Positions 1 through 9,000 of a DNA stretch of 64,000 nt are shown in pieces (positions within the stretch are counted from its first letter, which is position 1; each line of letters opens with the position of its first letter). Both the position numbers and the translations under genes were made by a program. Origin of the DNA: Chitinophaga sancti (GTDB taxonomy: Bacteria > Bacteroidota > Bacteroidia > Chitinophagales > Chitinophagaceae); contig NZ_CP139972.1 of NCBI RefSeq assembly GCF_034424315.1, positions 310,001 through 374,000 of the forward strand, written 5' to 3'. The notes beneath the pieces are model-generated. The model had not been told where the DNA came from and ran no database searches. It was given only the letters and a program-made list of their open reading frames with translations.

Positions 1-425
1 ATCGCAAAGCAAAAATGAGCGACGCGCTCGTGAAAGAATACCCGAAAGGAGCGAAGTTATTTGCAAATATCTGCCAGACCTGCCATGGAAAAGATGGGGA
101 TGGAATCAAATCTCTGGCGCCGCCACTGAACCAGTCACAGTTAGTAACTGGAGACAAGAAACGGCTGATTTCCATTGTGTTATATGGCCTTACCGGACCT
201 GTTGATGTAAATGGAAAACACTATAAAGCACCTGAGATCAGTGCAGATATGCCGGGGATTGGTAGCAATGATGAGTACAATGATCAGGACATTGCGGAGG
301 TAATTAGCTTCATTAGAAATTGCTGGAGTAACCAGGGATCGAAGGTAACGGATAAGGATATACAGGAAGTGAGGAAGAAGTATAAAGGCAGACAAAAGCC
401 GTTTACGATAGCAGAATTGAATTAA
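1..425 (+). CDS. C-type cytochrome domain protein, 5' end outside window
   Basis: The frame is open from the left edge (no stop between base 3 and the ATG at 15), so this is probably the C-terminal part of a longer protein; the ATG at 15 is only a possible start. Counting from that ATG, a haem c motif C20-x2-C23-H24 lies in a short region typical of a class I monohaem cytochrome, and Met79 in a D-M-P context is a plausible sixth haem ligand. A lysine-rich tail ends the protein. In Bacteroidota such domains often sit at the C-terminus of large periplasmic dehydrogenase or heat-repeat proteins, which would explain the open frame. Electron transfer in the periplasm is the expected role; substrate and partner cannot be told from what is present. 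Confidence 0.8.
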   Translation, partial: RKAKMSDALVKEYPKGAKLFANICQTCHGKDGDGIKSLAPPLNQSQLVTGDKKRLISIVLYGLTGPVDVNGKHYKAPEISADMPGIGSNDEYNDQDIAEVISFIRNCWSNQGSKVTDKDIQEVRKKYKGRQKPFTIAELN

Positions 426-433
426 AAAAACTA

Positions 434-469
434 CGGGTTATGATTATACGTCAGTACAGTCATAACCCG
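434..469 (+). terminator. 10-bp hairpin after the cytochrome gene
   Basis: A perfect 10-bp stem (434-443 paired with 460-469) with a 16-nt loop begins nine bases after the cytochrome stop codon. It is followed by an A-run rather than a T-run on this strand, so alone it is a weak terminator. It stacks directly against the stronger hairpin at 474-517. Confidence 0.5.
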
Positions 470-473
470 CCTT

Positions 474-517
474 AAAAAAAGAGGGCTGATTGCTAAGCAA
501 TCAGCCCTCTTTTTTTG
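474..517. terminator. Bidirectional Rho-independent terminator
   Basis: A perfect 13-bp stem (481-493 with 497-509) has a 3-nt loop, a run of seven A before it and eight T after it. The U-tract exists on both strands, so it can end both the rightward cytochrome transcript and the leftward mqnE transcript, whose stop codon is at 522. Confidence 0.93.
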
Positions 518-521
518 CTTT

Positions 522-1703
522 CTATTTAGCCATTAATTCTTCGTCAGAAAAAACGACATCTGTATAATCTTTTATCTCATTGTAAACAGTATCTCTCTCC
601 ACCGGTCTTCTACCTGCCTGCTTAATCAGCATTGCCAACTGTGCGGTATTCATACTTGGATTCTGTTCCTCTGCACCCGCCATTGAGTAGATCTTGGTGG
701 TATCATCAATGGTGCCATCCAGGTCATTCACCCCGAATGACAGCGTAAGCTGCGCACTTTGTCTGCCCAGCATTGGCCAGTAAGCTTTCAGGTGCGGGAA
801 ATTATCCATATACAAACGCGCGATGGCGTACAAGCGCAGATCCTCAATCACAGATACCTCACCCACATGCTCCATTTCATTATCCTTATTCCTGAACTTC
901 AGCGGAATAAAGGTATTGAAACCACCGGTTTCATCCTGCAACCGGCGCAGCCTTTCCATATGATCTACCCTGTGCCAGTACTGTTCCACATGGCCATACA
1001 GCATGGTCGCATTTGTATGCATACCCAGGTTATGCGCTGCCCTGTGAATATCTAACCAGCCGTCTGCATCTACTTTATCATGACAGATTTGTGCACGGAT
1101 ATCAGGATGGAAGATCTCCGCACCACCGCCCGGCATTGACTGCAGGCCGGCATCATACAGCTTCTTCATCCCTTCCTGTACGCTCAGTTTGGCTTTGCGG
1201 AACATATAGTCCAGCTCCACCGCCGTAAATCCTTTGATATGTAAATCCGGACGATGTGCCCTGATCTTTTCCAGCAGTTCTACGAAGAAGTCCAGGTTCA
1301 TTTTCGGATGCACACCGCCTACGATGTGTACTTCGGTAACCGGCTGACCATCATATTTCTTTACGATGTCCAGCATCTGGTCTACGCTCAGTTCCCAACC
1401 TTCTTCTTTATGCTTATAAAGCTTTGAGTATGAACAGAATTTACAAGTGAAGATACAAACGTTTGTCGGCTCAATATGGAAATTCCTGTTGAAATAGGTT
1501 TTATCTCCATGCATACGCACCCTAACGAAATTGGCCAGCGCGCCCACATAGCCCAGTTCGCCTTTTTCAAACAGCAGTATACCTTCATCAGTAGTCAGCC
1601 GCTCTTTGGCGAGCACTTTTTCTCCAATGTTCTTCAATGCTTTATCCAGCCTGGCATCCTGCAACAGCGTTTCCACTGCAGGATAATCGTTTTGAGTAGT
1701 CAT
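522..1703 (-). CDS. mqnE: Aminofutalosine synthase MqnE (radical SAM)
   Basis: Radical SAM enzyme of the futalosine menaquinone pathway; the family joins 3-[(1-carboxyvinyl)oxy]benzoate and the adenosyl radical of SAM to give aminofutalosine in the cytoplasm. The cluster-binding motif C83-x3-C87-x2-C90 follows an H-I-E-P-T-N-V stretch characteristic of MqnE; the related MqnC and CofH have a different lead-in. The 393-aa length fits, and a G-G-V-H-P motif typical of the barrel is present. It starts only three bases after the stop of the upstream metalloprotease gene, so both are probably co-transcribed although they share no obvious function. No other menaquinone genes are in the window, in keeping with the scattered futalosine genes of many Bacteroidota. 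Confidence 0.93.
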   Translation of the reverse strand: MTTQNDYPAVETLLQDARLDKALKNIGEKVLAKERLTTDEGILLFEKGELGYVGALANFVRVRMHGDKTYFNRNFHIEPTNVCIFTCKFCSYSKLYKHKEEGWELSVDQMLDIVKKYDGQPVTEVHIVGGVHPKMNLDFFVELLEKIRAHRPDLHIKGFTAVELDYMFRKAKLSVQEGMKKLYDAGLQSMPGGGAEIFHPDIRAQICHDKVDADGWLDIHRAAHNLGMHTNATMLYGHVEQYWHRVDHMERLRRLQDETGGFNTFIPLKFRNKDNEMEHVGEVSVIEDLRLYAIARLYMDNFPHLKAYWPMLGRQSAQLTLSFGVNDLDGTIDDTTKIYSMAGAEEQNPSMNTAQLAMLIKQAGRRPVERDTVYNEIKDYTDVVFSDEELMAK

Positions 1704-1706
1704 CCT

Positions 1707-3857
1707 TTAATTCACTTTTATGATCTTGTAAGTCTTTGCCTTAGTATTCCGGTAAATTAACTTTACAAAATAAACACCATTTGGCTCATTTACCAAATCA
1801 AAAGTAAAACGATTGCTGCCGTCGATATTGGAGCCACGCTGATTGGCGATCATTTGCCCCGAAGTATTGTATAAACCTATGTAATCCAGGTTGTCCGGCT
1901 TTTCCAGGAAGGTCACGTAGAGTGCCCCGGAAGTTGGCACCGGGCCTACCGTAATGCCCTTTTCTTTCAGGTAAGGGAGGGTAGACTTAGTGACGATATT
2001 GATATTGTCCAGGTAAATATTGTTTTCGCTATTCGCTATGTTCCTGAATACCACCCTGAACTGTCCTTTTTTTATAATACTGGTCAGGTTGACGGAATCC
2101 CGGCGCCATTGGCTGGCGGTAGGTACAAATTCAGATCTCACCGGTGCCTTGACGCTCACCAGGGCTGGATCCAATTTGTTGTACAGGGTATCGTAGGTGA
2201 GGGAACAGTCGGAGGTGGTCAGCACCAGTAACCCATCCCAGAAATGGTTGGAGGTATCGGTGATGTTGGTATAACTCGCTGCGGCCACATCGAAGAAGAG
2301 GAAGATGGAGTCCGCGCCTCCCGCGTCAATGGTGGGGGTACGGATATCGTCAGCCTCCCCGTTCACTTGGTAGGCGAAATTGCGTAGCACGAGGGCATAG
2401 TAACTACTATCGCCACGGCTCACAGCTGTTCTTTCCCAGGTATAAGAACCATCCGGATTATTGATTTCCCAGCCGGCAGGCGGGAAGGTGCTGCTCTCGA
2501 ATCCTTCTTTCAGCGGGAAGCTGATATTGTTATAATAGCTCAGAGTAGTCCAGGCAGTATCGTTGGTAGCATCATTATCAGCAGCACCGTTCGGAAGGGA
2601 GGTCCATGATTGCAGGATATGCTCACCTACATCGAGAGAACTGGTGGAGAGGGTGACGGTGTCTGTTTTCAATGCTGCGAGGCTACCTGCCCAGGCAGTG
2701 GTATACACGCTGCCATCGTCTGTCCGATAGTTGATATTGACTTTGGTGAGGGTGGTCAGCCCCATATTTTTCAGGAGTACAGATGGCGTAATGCTGGCAT
2801 CACATTGTTGCTTATAAGGTGAGATGACGTTTTGTACTTCCGCATCCAGTGTTTTCAGGTTCAGGGGGGTACAGCCTTCGGAGCTGAGCAGGGTAAGCCT
2901 GTCGCTCGCGAGGGTGGTACGGATCACGTCTACCTGTTCGGTGGTGAAGAGTACCAGGCAGGCATCGTCTGAGTAGTCCATGTAGTTTTCGAACATATAC
3001 CCTGGATTGCTGCTTGCACACATGTCAACCTGTGGCCACGCAGGACAGCCGTAGGTGGCTTTGGCCTGCTTGGGGGTATCGTCGATACCGTCATCGGCGG
3101 CACAGGCATCTTCATCCCCCCAGATGTGGCGGAGGTTGAAGTAGTGCCCTATTTCGTGGGTAGCAGTACGACCCTTATTATATGGAGAGGTGGCGGTACC
3201 TGTGGTACCGAAACCGGCATAATCAATTACGACGCCCTGCTGGTTGCTGGCATATAAACCGGGGAAGGTAGCGACACCGAGATAGCCACTTTCGAGGTGG
3301 GTAACCCAGATATTGAGGTAGCTATTGCCATCCCATTGGGCAGCGCCACCGGTGCTGGTGAACTTTACTGCCTTGGCTGCAGAACTGATACTAAAGCTTG
3401 ATTTTGTAGTAGTTATACGCTCTATCCCATTCGTTACCTCACCCGCAGGAGTACGTTGTGCAAGGCAAAACTGGATTTTGGCGTTGCCGATCAGCTCTTT
3501 CCAGACAGCGGGGAGAATGCTGGTATCGGTATTGAGTGCAGCATAGTCCTTGTTAAGTACATCGATCTGGGATTGCACCTGGGCGTCGGTTACGACATTT
3601 GGATTTTGCAATACAATGTGAACGACTACAGGGATGGTAACGGTGTTGTAGGTAGCGGTAGTTTTGGCTGCTGCTCTGGTTGTTTTGAGCGTAGTGATTG
3701 TTGAGCGGTTGCGTGCTTCGATCTTGTCACGCAGTACCTGCAAAGAAGGATTTTCCTTAATCTGTTCCTGCGCGGCAATTTCGGAGCCACACTGGCGCTG
3801 GCCCAGGGCAGGTAATGACAGGAAGACGGTTAGGATAAAAAGGGTAAAATTGCGCAA
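1707..3857 (-). CDS. Secreted M43-type metalloprotease with T9SS sorting domain
   Basis: Predicted secreted zinc protease of the pappalysin (M43) family. A signal peptide covers about residues 1-19. The zinc motif H-E-I-G-H at 234-238 is completed by H244 (HExxHxxxxxH), and the Met-turn methionine is M293 in an N-Y-M-D-Y context. After the catalytic domain come Ig-like regions, a MAM/jelly-roll-like region from about 450 to 620, and a roughly 80-residue type A T9SS C-terminal domain that starts near the G-P-V-P-T-S-G motif and ends in lysine-rich strands. The protein should therefore cross the outer membrane through T9SS and be released or anchored. Conserved cysteines around the active site fit the pappalysin fold. 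It is the first gene of a probable two-gene unit with mqnE. Confidence 0.92.
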   Translation of the reverse strand: MRNFTLFILTVFLSLPALGQRQCGSEIAAQEQIKENPSLQVLRDKIEARNRSTITTLKTTRAAAKTTATYNTVTIPVVVHIVLQNPNVVTDAQVQSQIDVLNKDYAALNTDTSILPAVWKELIGNAKIQFCLAQRTPAGEVTNGIERITTTKSSFSISSAAKAVKFTSTGGAAQWDGNSYLNIWVTHLESGYLGVATFPGLYASNQQGVVIDYAGFGTTGTATSPYNKGRTATHEIGHYFNLRHIWGDEDACAADDGIDDTPKQAKATYGCPAWPQVDMCASSNPGYMFENYMDYSDDACLVLFTTEQVDVIRTTLASDRLTLLSSEGCTPLNLKTLDAEVQNVISPYKQQCDASITPSVLLKNMGLTTLTKVNINYRTDDGSVYTTAWAGSLAALKTDTVTLSTSSLDVGEHILQSWTSLPNGAADNDATNDTAWTTLSYYNNISFPLKEGFESSTFPPAGWEINNPDGSYTWERTAVSRGDSSYYALVLRNFAYQVNGEADDIRTPTIDAGGADSIFLFFDVAAASYTNITDTSNHFWDGLLVLTTSDCSLTYDTLYNKLDPALVSVKAPVRSEFVPTASQWRRDSVNLTSIIKKGQFRVVFRNIANSENNIYLDNINIVTKSTLPYLKEKGITVGPVPTSGALYVTFLEKPDNLDYIGLYNTSGQMIANQRGSNIDGSNRFTFDLVNEPNGVYFVKLIYRNTKAKTYKIIKVN

Positions 3858-4089
3858 AGTTCAAGTTTGAAAGTTAAAATTAGCGGCTGTTTTTCCGAAA
3901 ATTCGGGGAAAGGTACAATCTTTTGTTACACACCTTGGCTATAATTTCCAAAAGTTAGGGTGTCATATTGAATAAATTCCCCACTATTTATAGTACGGAA
4001 TTATCCAGGAATGGTTGCCTGCGATTTAGAAAAGTGGTTCTGTAGCAATTAATTGGCTCTCGACAGTTTGACCGCGTTTTTTTCCTATT

Positions 4090-4234
4090 GTTTAAAACGG
4101 TGTTGGCTCATTTTGCATTTTAGTTCCCCGAAAATGGCCGCCGCTGATGGCTGGTGCTTTCGGCTTCAGCCATCAACGGCGGCAGGAGTGGCTTGTGGCC
4201 GGGGGAAATGAATTTGAGTCACGACCTTTTAAAC
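4090..4234. repeat. Long imperfect inverted repeat with GC-rich core
   Basis: The core stem pairs 4138-4153 with 4167-4182 (15 of 16 matches, the exception being a possible G-U pair) around a 13-nt loop. The flanks continue the symmetry less perfectly out to a GTTTAAAA motif at about 4090 and its complement near 4227-4234. The GC-rich core stands out from the AT-rich surroundings. It resembles a REP-like or miniature palindromic element, but only one copy was noticed here, so this remains an inference. Confidence 0.55.
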
Positions 4235-4333
4235 GCGATCCTGCAGTATTTCGTATTGAGTGTTTTTAAGGAAGGGGAAATGGCCTGAGGAGGGCCATCG
4301 TCTTCAGTGCGAACCTTGTTCATGTATTACATT

Positions 4334-4431
4334 ATCAGTTCATTAAAAGATCACCAGTATATCACTTCAATATCCCTGGGATAATGAAGTGATATATTGG
4401 TGATATAGAAGTGTACTTATAATGAACTGAT
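4334..4431. repeat. 98-base near-perfect hairpin element
   Basis: Outer arms of 12 bp pair perfectly (4334-4345 with 4420-4431). Inner arms of 24 bp pair at 22 positions (4350-4373 with 4381-4404) around a tiny loop. No ORF lies inside. It could be a miniature inverted-repeat element, a stable non-coding RNA, or a recombination or regulatory site. No flanking target duplication is obvious. Confidence 0.7.
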
Positions 4432-4501
4432 CTAAGCGAAGCTTAGGTGAAGACGGAGAGCAGAAGAAGCGAATAAGAAGGGAGAGGAAAACAAGGTCAA
4501 T

Positions 4502-4529
4502 AAAAAAGGGCGACTCATCCGAGTCGCCC
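4502..4529 (-). terminator. trxA terminator
   Basis: A 9-bp GC-rich stem (4508-4516 with 4521-4529) has a 4-nt loop. Read leftward it is followed by six T, about 28 bases after the trxA stop codon. Confidence 0.9.
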
Positions 4530-4556
4530 TCCTTACAATTAATTTATTGCCAAAGA

Positions 4557-4874
4557 TTACAGATTCGCCTGAATCTTCTTTTCTAATACTGAACGAGGCG
4601 CAGCACCTACCTGTTTATCTACCACCTGACCATTCTTAATGAACAGAATTGCAGGAATACTTGTAATTCCGTAGTTGATAGATAACTGAGGGTTCTGGTC
4701 AACATTTACTTTACCAACATTAACCTTACCAGAGTAATCTTTAGACAGCTCTTCGATCACCGGACCGATAGCGCGACAAGGACCACACCATTCTGCCCAG
4801 AAATCAATTACGCTCAATTTATCTGAGCTCAACACTTCCGTTTGGAAGTTGGAATCAGTGAATTCTAATGCCAT
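4557..4874 (-). CDS. trxA: Thioredoxin
   Basis: Cytoplasmic thiol-disulfide oxidoreductase of 105 aa. The W29-C30-G31-P32-C33 active site and the cis-proline P74 in a T-S-I-P context are both intact, and there is no signal peptide. The length and the fold order match housekeeping TrxA rather than a secreted TlpA/ResA-type protein. It appears monocistronic: a terminator follows, and a 330-base spacer separates it from dnaE upstream. Confidence 0.96.
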   Translation of the reverse strand: MALEFTDSNFQTEVLSSDKLSVIDFWAEWCGPCRAIGPVIEELSKDYSGKVNVGKVNVDQNPQLSINYGITSIPAILFIKNGQVVDKQVGAAPRSVLEKKIQANL

Positions 4875-5206
4875 GTTATTAGTATTTATAAAATTTTTAA
4901 AATCTTGTTATTAACTCTGCAAGAATCAAACCGGGCGCAAATTACTGCTTTTTCGGCATGTTCTGCAAATCGTTATATCGATTATTTACGATGCAAGTTA
5001 CAGTATTTTTTACCGGATACTTATTGATAGTTTCTATACATATATCAAGTTCCGGCGAATTGGTTCTTTTGTCCGCATTATTGGTTTTTGGTACCGTGTA
5101 TTGCTGCCATTTTTTACTTTCAAAAAGGACCGGATCCACTGTGTAATTACCGTAGGCAACTGTATAGCGGATCCGATAAGTGCCTGCGGCCTGGCTAAAT
5201 AAATAC
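4875..5206. other. trxA-dnaE spacer, no confident gene
   Basis: This 332-base gap between two leftward genes should hold the trxA promoter. A leftward frame without ATG is open from about 5205 to 4942 and ends in a lysine/glutamine tail. A hydrophobic rightward ORF (4958-5146) overlaps it. Neither has a convincing start or a recognisable motif, and I treat both as unproven. The leftward frame begins inside the end of dnaE in a shifted frame. Confidence 0.5.
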
Positions 5207-8200
5207 CTATTTCGCAGTCTCTATATACACATCCATATCCGGCTGCTTGGATAAAAAGTGCGCCAGCTCATCATTCATCTCAATATGCTTATTGAACGTA
5301 TGCATCTTTACCTGCAAATCATTATCCCTATCCACCAATTGCAAAAACAACTCACTCGAACCAGGATACTTATTAATATTATCTACCAAAAAGTCTACCA
5401 GATCCCGCGTTATAAATTTCGGCATGGTTACCAGGCCCACCTTTTTCGTATGCGTTTTCTTCACTTCCTGTAGTAACTGGATGCTATTCACCTTGAACTC
5501 ATACTCACTATCATTAAATCGTCTTGCCTTAAAACCTCCGTTGATAAACAGACATAAACCCGTTTTCAGATAAGGCGCATACCTGATAAAGTCCTCGCTC
5601 CACAGCGCAAACTCAAACTTCCCGCTATAATCCTCCACCGTCATGATACCAAATTGCCTGTTGTTACGGGATATGCGCTCCTGCGCCCCTGTTACATACA
5701 CCGCCAGCCTGAAATTCTTTTCCCTGCCCGGCTTGCCACCACCCGGAGCTGTAATATCCGCCTGGTATTCAACCAGTTCTGATACCCTGTTCATGTTGTA
5801 AAACCTGCTCTCGAAGCGGTAATCATCCAGGGGATGACCGGAAATATAGATCCCCGTCACCTCTCTTTCATTGTTCAGCTTCAATATCAGCGGCCATGGA
5901 TCACAATTTGGCAGTTTCGGTGGTTCGATGGCCGGCATATCCTCATCCCCAAACAAGCTACCGATATTGGATGCACCCGCTGCTACCTGGTTACCAAATT
6001 TCACGATCTTATCCAATCCTGTGGTAGTATCGTTCTCCGGCTTGAAGAAGTACTGTGCTCTGTGCAATGCCGGGAAACAATCAAAGGCTCCGGACATGGC
6101 CAGGGCTTCCAGCGATTTCTTATTGACCGCACGCTGATTCACGCGCTTGATCAGGTCAAATATATCTTTGAACGGACCGTCCTTTTTACGCTCTTCCAGG
6201 ATGTTTTCTACCGCAGCTTCACCTACACCTTTCAGGCCAGCCAGGCCAAAACGGATCTGTCCCATTTTGTTTACCGCAAAACCTTTGAAAGATTCATTCG
6301 CATCCGGCGGCAATACGTCGATTCCCATACGCTTCGCCTCTTCCATGAAGAAGGTGATCTTTTCAATATTGCTCGCACAGTTCAGTACCGATGCCATGTA
6401 TTCAGCAGGGTAGTGGGCCTTGAGGTAGGCCGTCTGGTACGCTACGAAGGCATAACAGGTGGCGTGCGATTTATTGAACGCGTAGGATGCAAACGCTTCC
6501 CAGTCCGTCCAGACCTTCTCACATATTTTCAGATCATGGCCGTTCTTTTCACAACCTTCCATGAACTGTTTCTTCATTTTGTCCAGTACCGCTTTCTGCT
6601 TCTTACCCATGGCTTTACGGAGGATGTCCGCATCACCTTTGGAGAAGTTTGCCAGTTTCTGACTCAGCAACATTACCTGCTCCTGGTATACGGAGATCCC
6701 ATAAGTATCCCGCATATATTCCTCCATCGCCGGCAGGTCATATACTGTTTCTTCCAGGCCATGTTTACGGCGGATGAACAATGGAATGTACTCCAGTGGC
6801 CCCGGACGGTACAAGGCATTCATCGCGATCAGGTCATCGAACCTATCGGGCTTCAGTTCGCGGAGGTACTTCTGCATACCGGGAGACTCGAACTGGAATG
6901 TAGCGTTCGTTTCACCTTTCTGGTACAGCTCGTAGGTGCGGACATCGTCCAGCGGTATTTCATCAATGGAGATTTCTATGCCGTGGTTTTGTTTAATCAG
7001 TTCCAGGGCACCTTTGATGATGGTGAGGGTCTTCAGACCCAGGAAGTCCATCTTAATTACACCGGCGCTTTCGATGATACTACCTTCGAACTGGGTGACC
7101 AGCAGGTCGGAGTCCTTGGCGGTAGATACCGGGATCAGGTCGTACAGGTCCTTGGGGGCAATGATGATACCCGCCGCGTGGATCCCTGTATTTCGTACAG
7201 ACCCTTCCAGTACGCAGGCCTCGCGGAGCACTTCGGCCTGCAGGTCTTCGCCTTTGATGATCTCACGGAGTTTTCTTACGTTTTCAAGATCTTCCGGACC
7301 CAGGCCTTCTTTTTCAGCCAGGCTCTTATCCCCTTCATCGATCGGGGCATTGAAGATGCGGTCCAGCTGGATACCCGGCTTATCAGGCACCATCTTGGCC
7401 AGCATATTGGATTCCACCAGCGGCAGGTCCATTACACGGGCTACGTCTTTGATACTCATTTTGGCGGCCATGGTACCATAGGTAATGATCTGGGCTACCT
7501 GGTTCTTGCCATATTTATCTACTACGTAGTCAATTACTTTCTGACGGCCTTCATCATCGAAGTCCGTATCAATATCGGGCATGCTCTTACGTTCCGGGTT
7601 CAGGAAACGCTCAAACAGGAGATCGTATTTGATCGGGTCTATATTGGTGATACCGATAGAATAGGCTACCGCCGATCCTGCTGCCGATCCACGGCCCGGA
7701 CCGATGAATACGCCCAGATCGCGGCCTGCCTTGATGAAGTCAGATACGATGAGGAAGTAACCGGCAAATCCCATATTCTCGATTACCTGGAGTTCGAAGT
7801 TCAGGCGTTCTTCCACCTCGGCTGTGATCTCCGCATACTTTAAACGCGCACCTTCGAAGGTGAGGTGGCGCAGGTACTGATCCTGGGTAAAGAAACCCGG
7901 AGGGATTGGGAAGTTCGGGAGCAGGATGTCTTTTTTCAGGTCCAGCAGTTCCACCTTGTCCACGATCTCATTGGTATTGTCAATGGCCTGTGGCAGGTCG
8001 TGGAAGAGGGTAGACATCTCATCCGTGGTCTTGAAATAGAACTCGTCGTTATAGAATGCGAAGCGGGTATTTTTCTTACCGCCTTCGTCTTCATTAAATT
8101 CTTTGTTGGTGGGGGTAGATTTCTTCTCACCGGTGTTGATACAGAGCAGGATATCATGTGCGTTTGCATCGGCCCTGTCCACATAGTGGGAGTCGTTGGA

Positions 8201-8845
8201 CGCGATTATTTTTACATTGTACTTCTCTGCAAATTTCAGGAGCACCACATTCACTTTGTCCTGTTCCGGGATACCATGGCGCTGCATTTCTACATAGAAA
8301 TCCTCTCCGAAAATGTCCAGCCACCATTTGAATTCCTTTTCGCCGGCTTCTTCGCCATGCTTCAGGATGGCACGGGGCACGGAGGCACCGAGACAGCAGG
8401 TGGTGGCAATCAGTCCTTTATGATATTGGAGAACGAGTTCTTTATCGATACGGGGATATTTACCGTACAGGCCCTCGATGTAACCGAGTGAGCAGAGTTT
8501 GATGAGGTTACGATAGCCTTCCTCGTTTTTGGCGAGGAGCACCTGGTGGTTACGGATATCTTTCTCATCGCGGGTAAAGGCACGTTTAAAGCGGTTTTCT
8601 ACCACATAGAATTCACAGCCTACGATAGGCTTTACCTTTAGACGCTTATCTTTTGGATCTTCGGGGTTGAGACGATGGTTGTATGCTTCTGCCACAAACT
8701 GGAATACGCCGAACATGTTACCGTGGTCTGTGATAGCAAGAGCTGGCTGGTTGCTGGCCATTGCTTTTTTGTACAGTGACTTGATATCTGCGGCTCCATC
8801 CAGGAGGGAGTATTGAGTGTGAACGTGTAAGTGGGAGAAAATCAT
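5207..8845 (-). CDS. dnaE: DNA polymerase III alpha subunit
   Basis: Replicative polymerase catalytic subunit. An N-terminal PHP domain opens with H-L-H-V-H-T and keeps I-T-D-H-G-N and N-D-S-H-Y metal-binding motifs, so it may still bind metal. The polymerase core shows G-P-G-R-G-S (about residue 382) and the palm motif P-D-I-D-T-D-F (about 423-429), whose two aspartates are catalytic. Fingers, helix-hairpin-helix and a C-terminal OB-fold follow. I chose the ATG at 8845 because the family normally starts one or two residues before the H-L-H-V-H motif; an upstream ATG at 8872 would add nine unconserved residues. At 1212 aa it is a normal DnaE1 length without an exonuclease domain. Confidence 0.96.
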   Translation of the reverse strand: MIFSHLHVHTQYSLLDGAADIKSLYKKAMASNQPALAITDHGNMFGVFQFVAEAYNHRLNPEDPKDKRLKVKPIVGCEFYVVENRFKRAFTRDEKDIRNHQVLLAKNEEGYRNLIKLCSLGYIEGLYGKYPRIDKELVLQYHKGLIATTCCLGASVPRAILKHGEEAGEKEFKWWLDIFGEDFYVEMQRHGIPEQDKVNVVLLKFAEKYNVKIIASNDSHYVDRADANAHDILLCINTGEKKSTPTNKEFNEDEGGKKNTRFAFYNDEFYFKTTDEMSTLFHDLPQAIDNTNEIVDKVELLDLKKDILLPNFPIPPGFFTQDQYLRHLTFEGARLKYAEITAEVEERLNFELQVIENMGFAGYFLIVSDFIKAGRDLGVFIGPGRGSAAGSAVAYSIGITNIDPIKYDLLFERFLNPERKSMPDIDTDFDDEGRQKVIDYVVDKYGKNQVAQIITYGTMAAKMSIKDVARVMDLPLVESNMLAKMVPDKPGIQLDRIFNAPIDEGDKSLAEKEGLGPEDLENVRKLREIIKGEDLQAEVLREACVLEGSVRNTGIHAAGIIIAPKDLYDLIPVSTAKDSDLLVTQFEGSIIESAGVIKMDFLGLKTLTIIKGALELIKQNHGIEISIDEIPLDDVRTYELYQKGETNATFQFESPGMQKYLRELKPDRFDDLIAMNALYRPGPLEYIPLFIRRKHGLEETVYDLPAMEEYMRDTYGISVYQEQVMLLSQKLANFSKGDADILRKAMGKKQKAVLDKMKKQFMEGCEKNGHDLKICEKVWTDWEAFASYAFNKSHATCYAFVAYQTAYLKAHYPAEYMASVLNCASNIEKITFFMEEAKRMGIDVLPPDANESFKGFAVNKMGQIRFGLAGLKGVGEAAVENILEERKKDGPFKDIFDLIKRVNQRAVNKKSLEALAMSGAFDCFPALHRAQYFFKPENDTTTGLDKIVKFGNQVAAGASNIGSLFGDEDMPAIEPPKLPNCDPWPLILKLNNEREVTGIYISGHPLDDYRFESRFYNMNRVSELVEYQADITAPGGGKPGREKNFRLAVYVTGAQERISRNNRQFGIMTVEDYSGKFEFALWSEDFIRYAPYLKTGLCLFINGGFKARRFNDSEYEFKVNSIQLLQEVKKTHTKKVGLVTMPKFITRDLVDFLVDNINKYPGSSELFLQLVDRDNDLQVKMHTFNKHIEMNDELAHFLSKQPDMDVYIETAK

Positions 8846-9000
8846 GGCACAAAATTCCGTTTCTTCAGGCACAAAGTTAGCTAAAAATTATCCACAAGAG
8901 ATGGATGTGCCTGCGGCGGTGCCTTTCAGATTTTTGCGGTACAACACTTTAAAAACAATTATTATTAGTAATTTAGCTCAAATATTAACGCTAAGCATAT

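Larger units (their letters stand above)
3858..4556. other. 700-base non-coding region rich in inverted repeats
   Basis: No convincing ORF lies between the metalloprotease start and the trxA stop. The region contains, in order, a small hairpin near 3897-3912, a long imperfect inverted repeat at 4090-4234, a 6-bp hairpin (4280-4285 with 4293-4298), a 98-base near-perfect inverted repeat at 4334-4431, a 6-bp hairpin (4432-4437 with 4441-4446) and the trxA terminator. The promoter of the leftward protease gene must lie near 3860-3960. The density of hairpins is far above the other intergenic regions of this window. Confidence 0.75.

Noticed and set aside
4942..5139. Possible small leftward gene between trxA and dnaE
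   Set aside because: Only a GTG start, no family, and an overlapping ORF on the other strand of equal quality. Kept as unproven spacer content.
5834..7843. 669-codon rightward ORF antisense to dnaE
   Set aside because: It lies wholly within the highly conserved dnaE gene on the opposite strand and has no recognisable domain; it is explained by the codon bias of dnaE.
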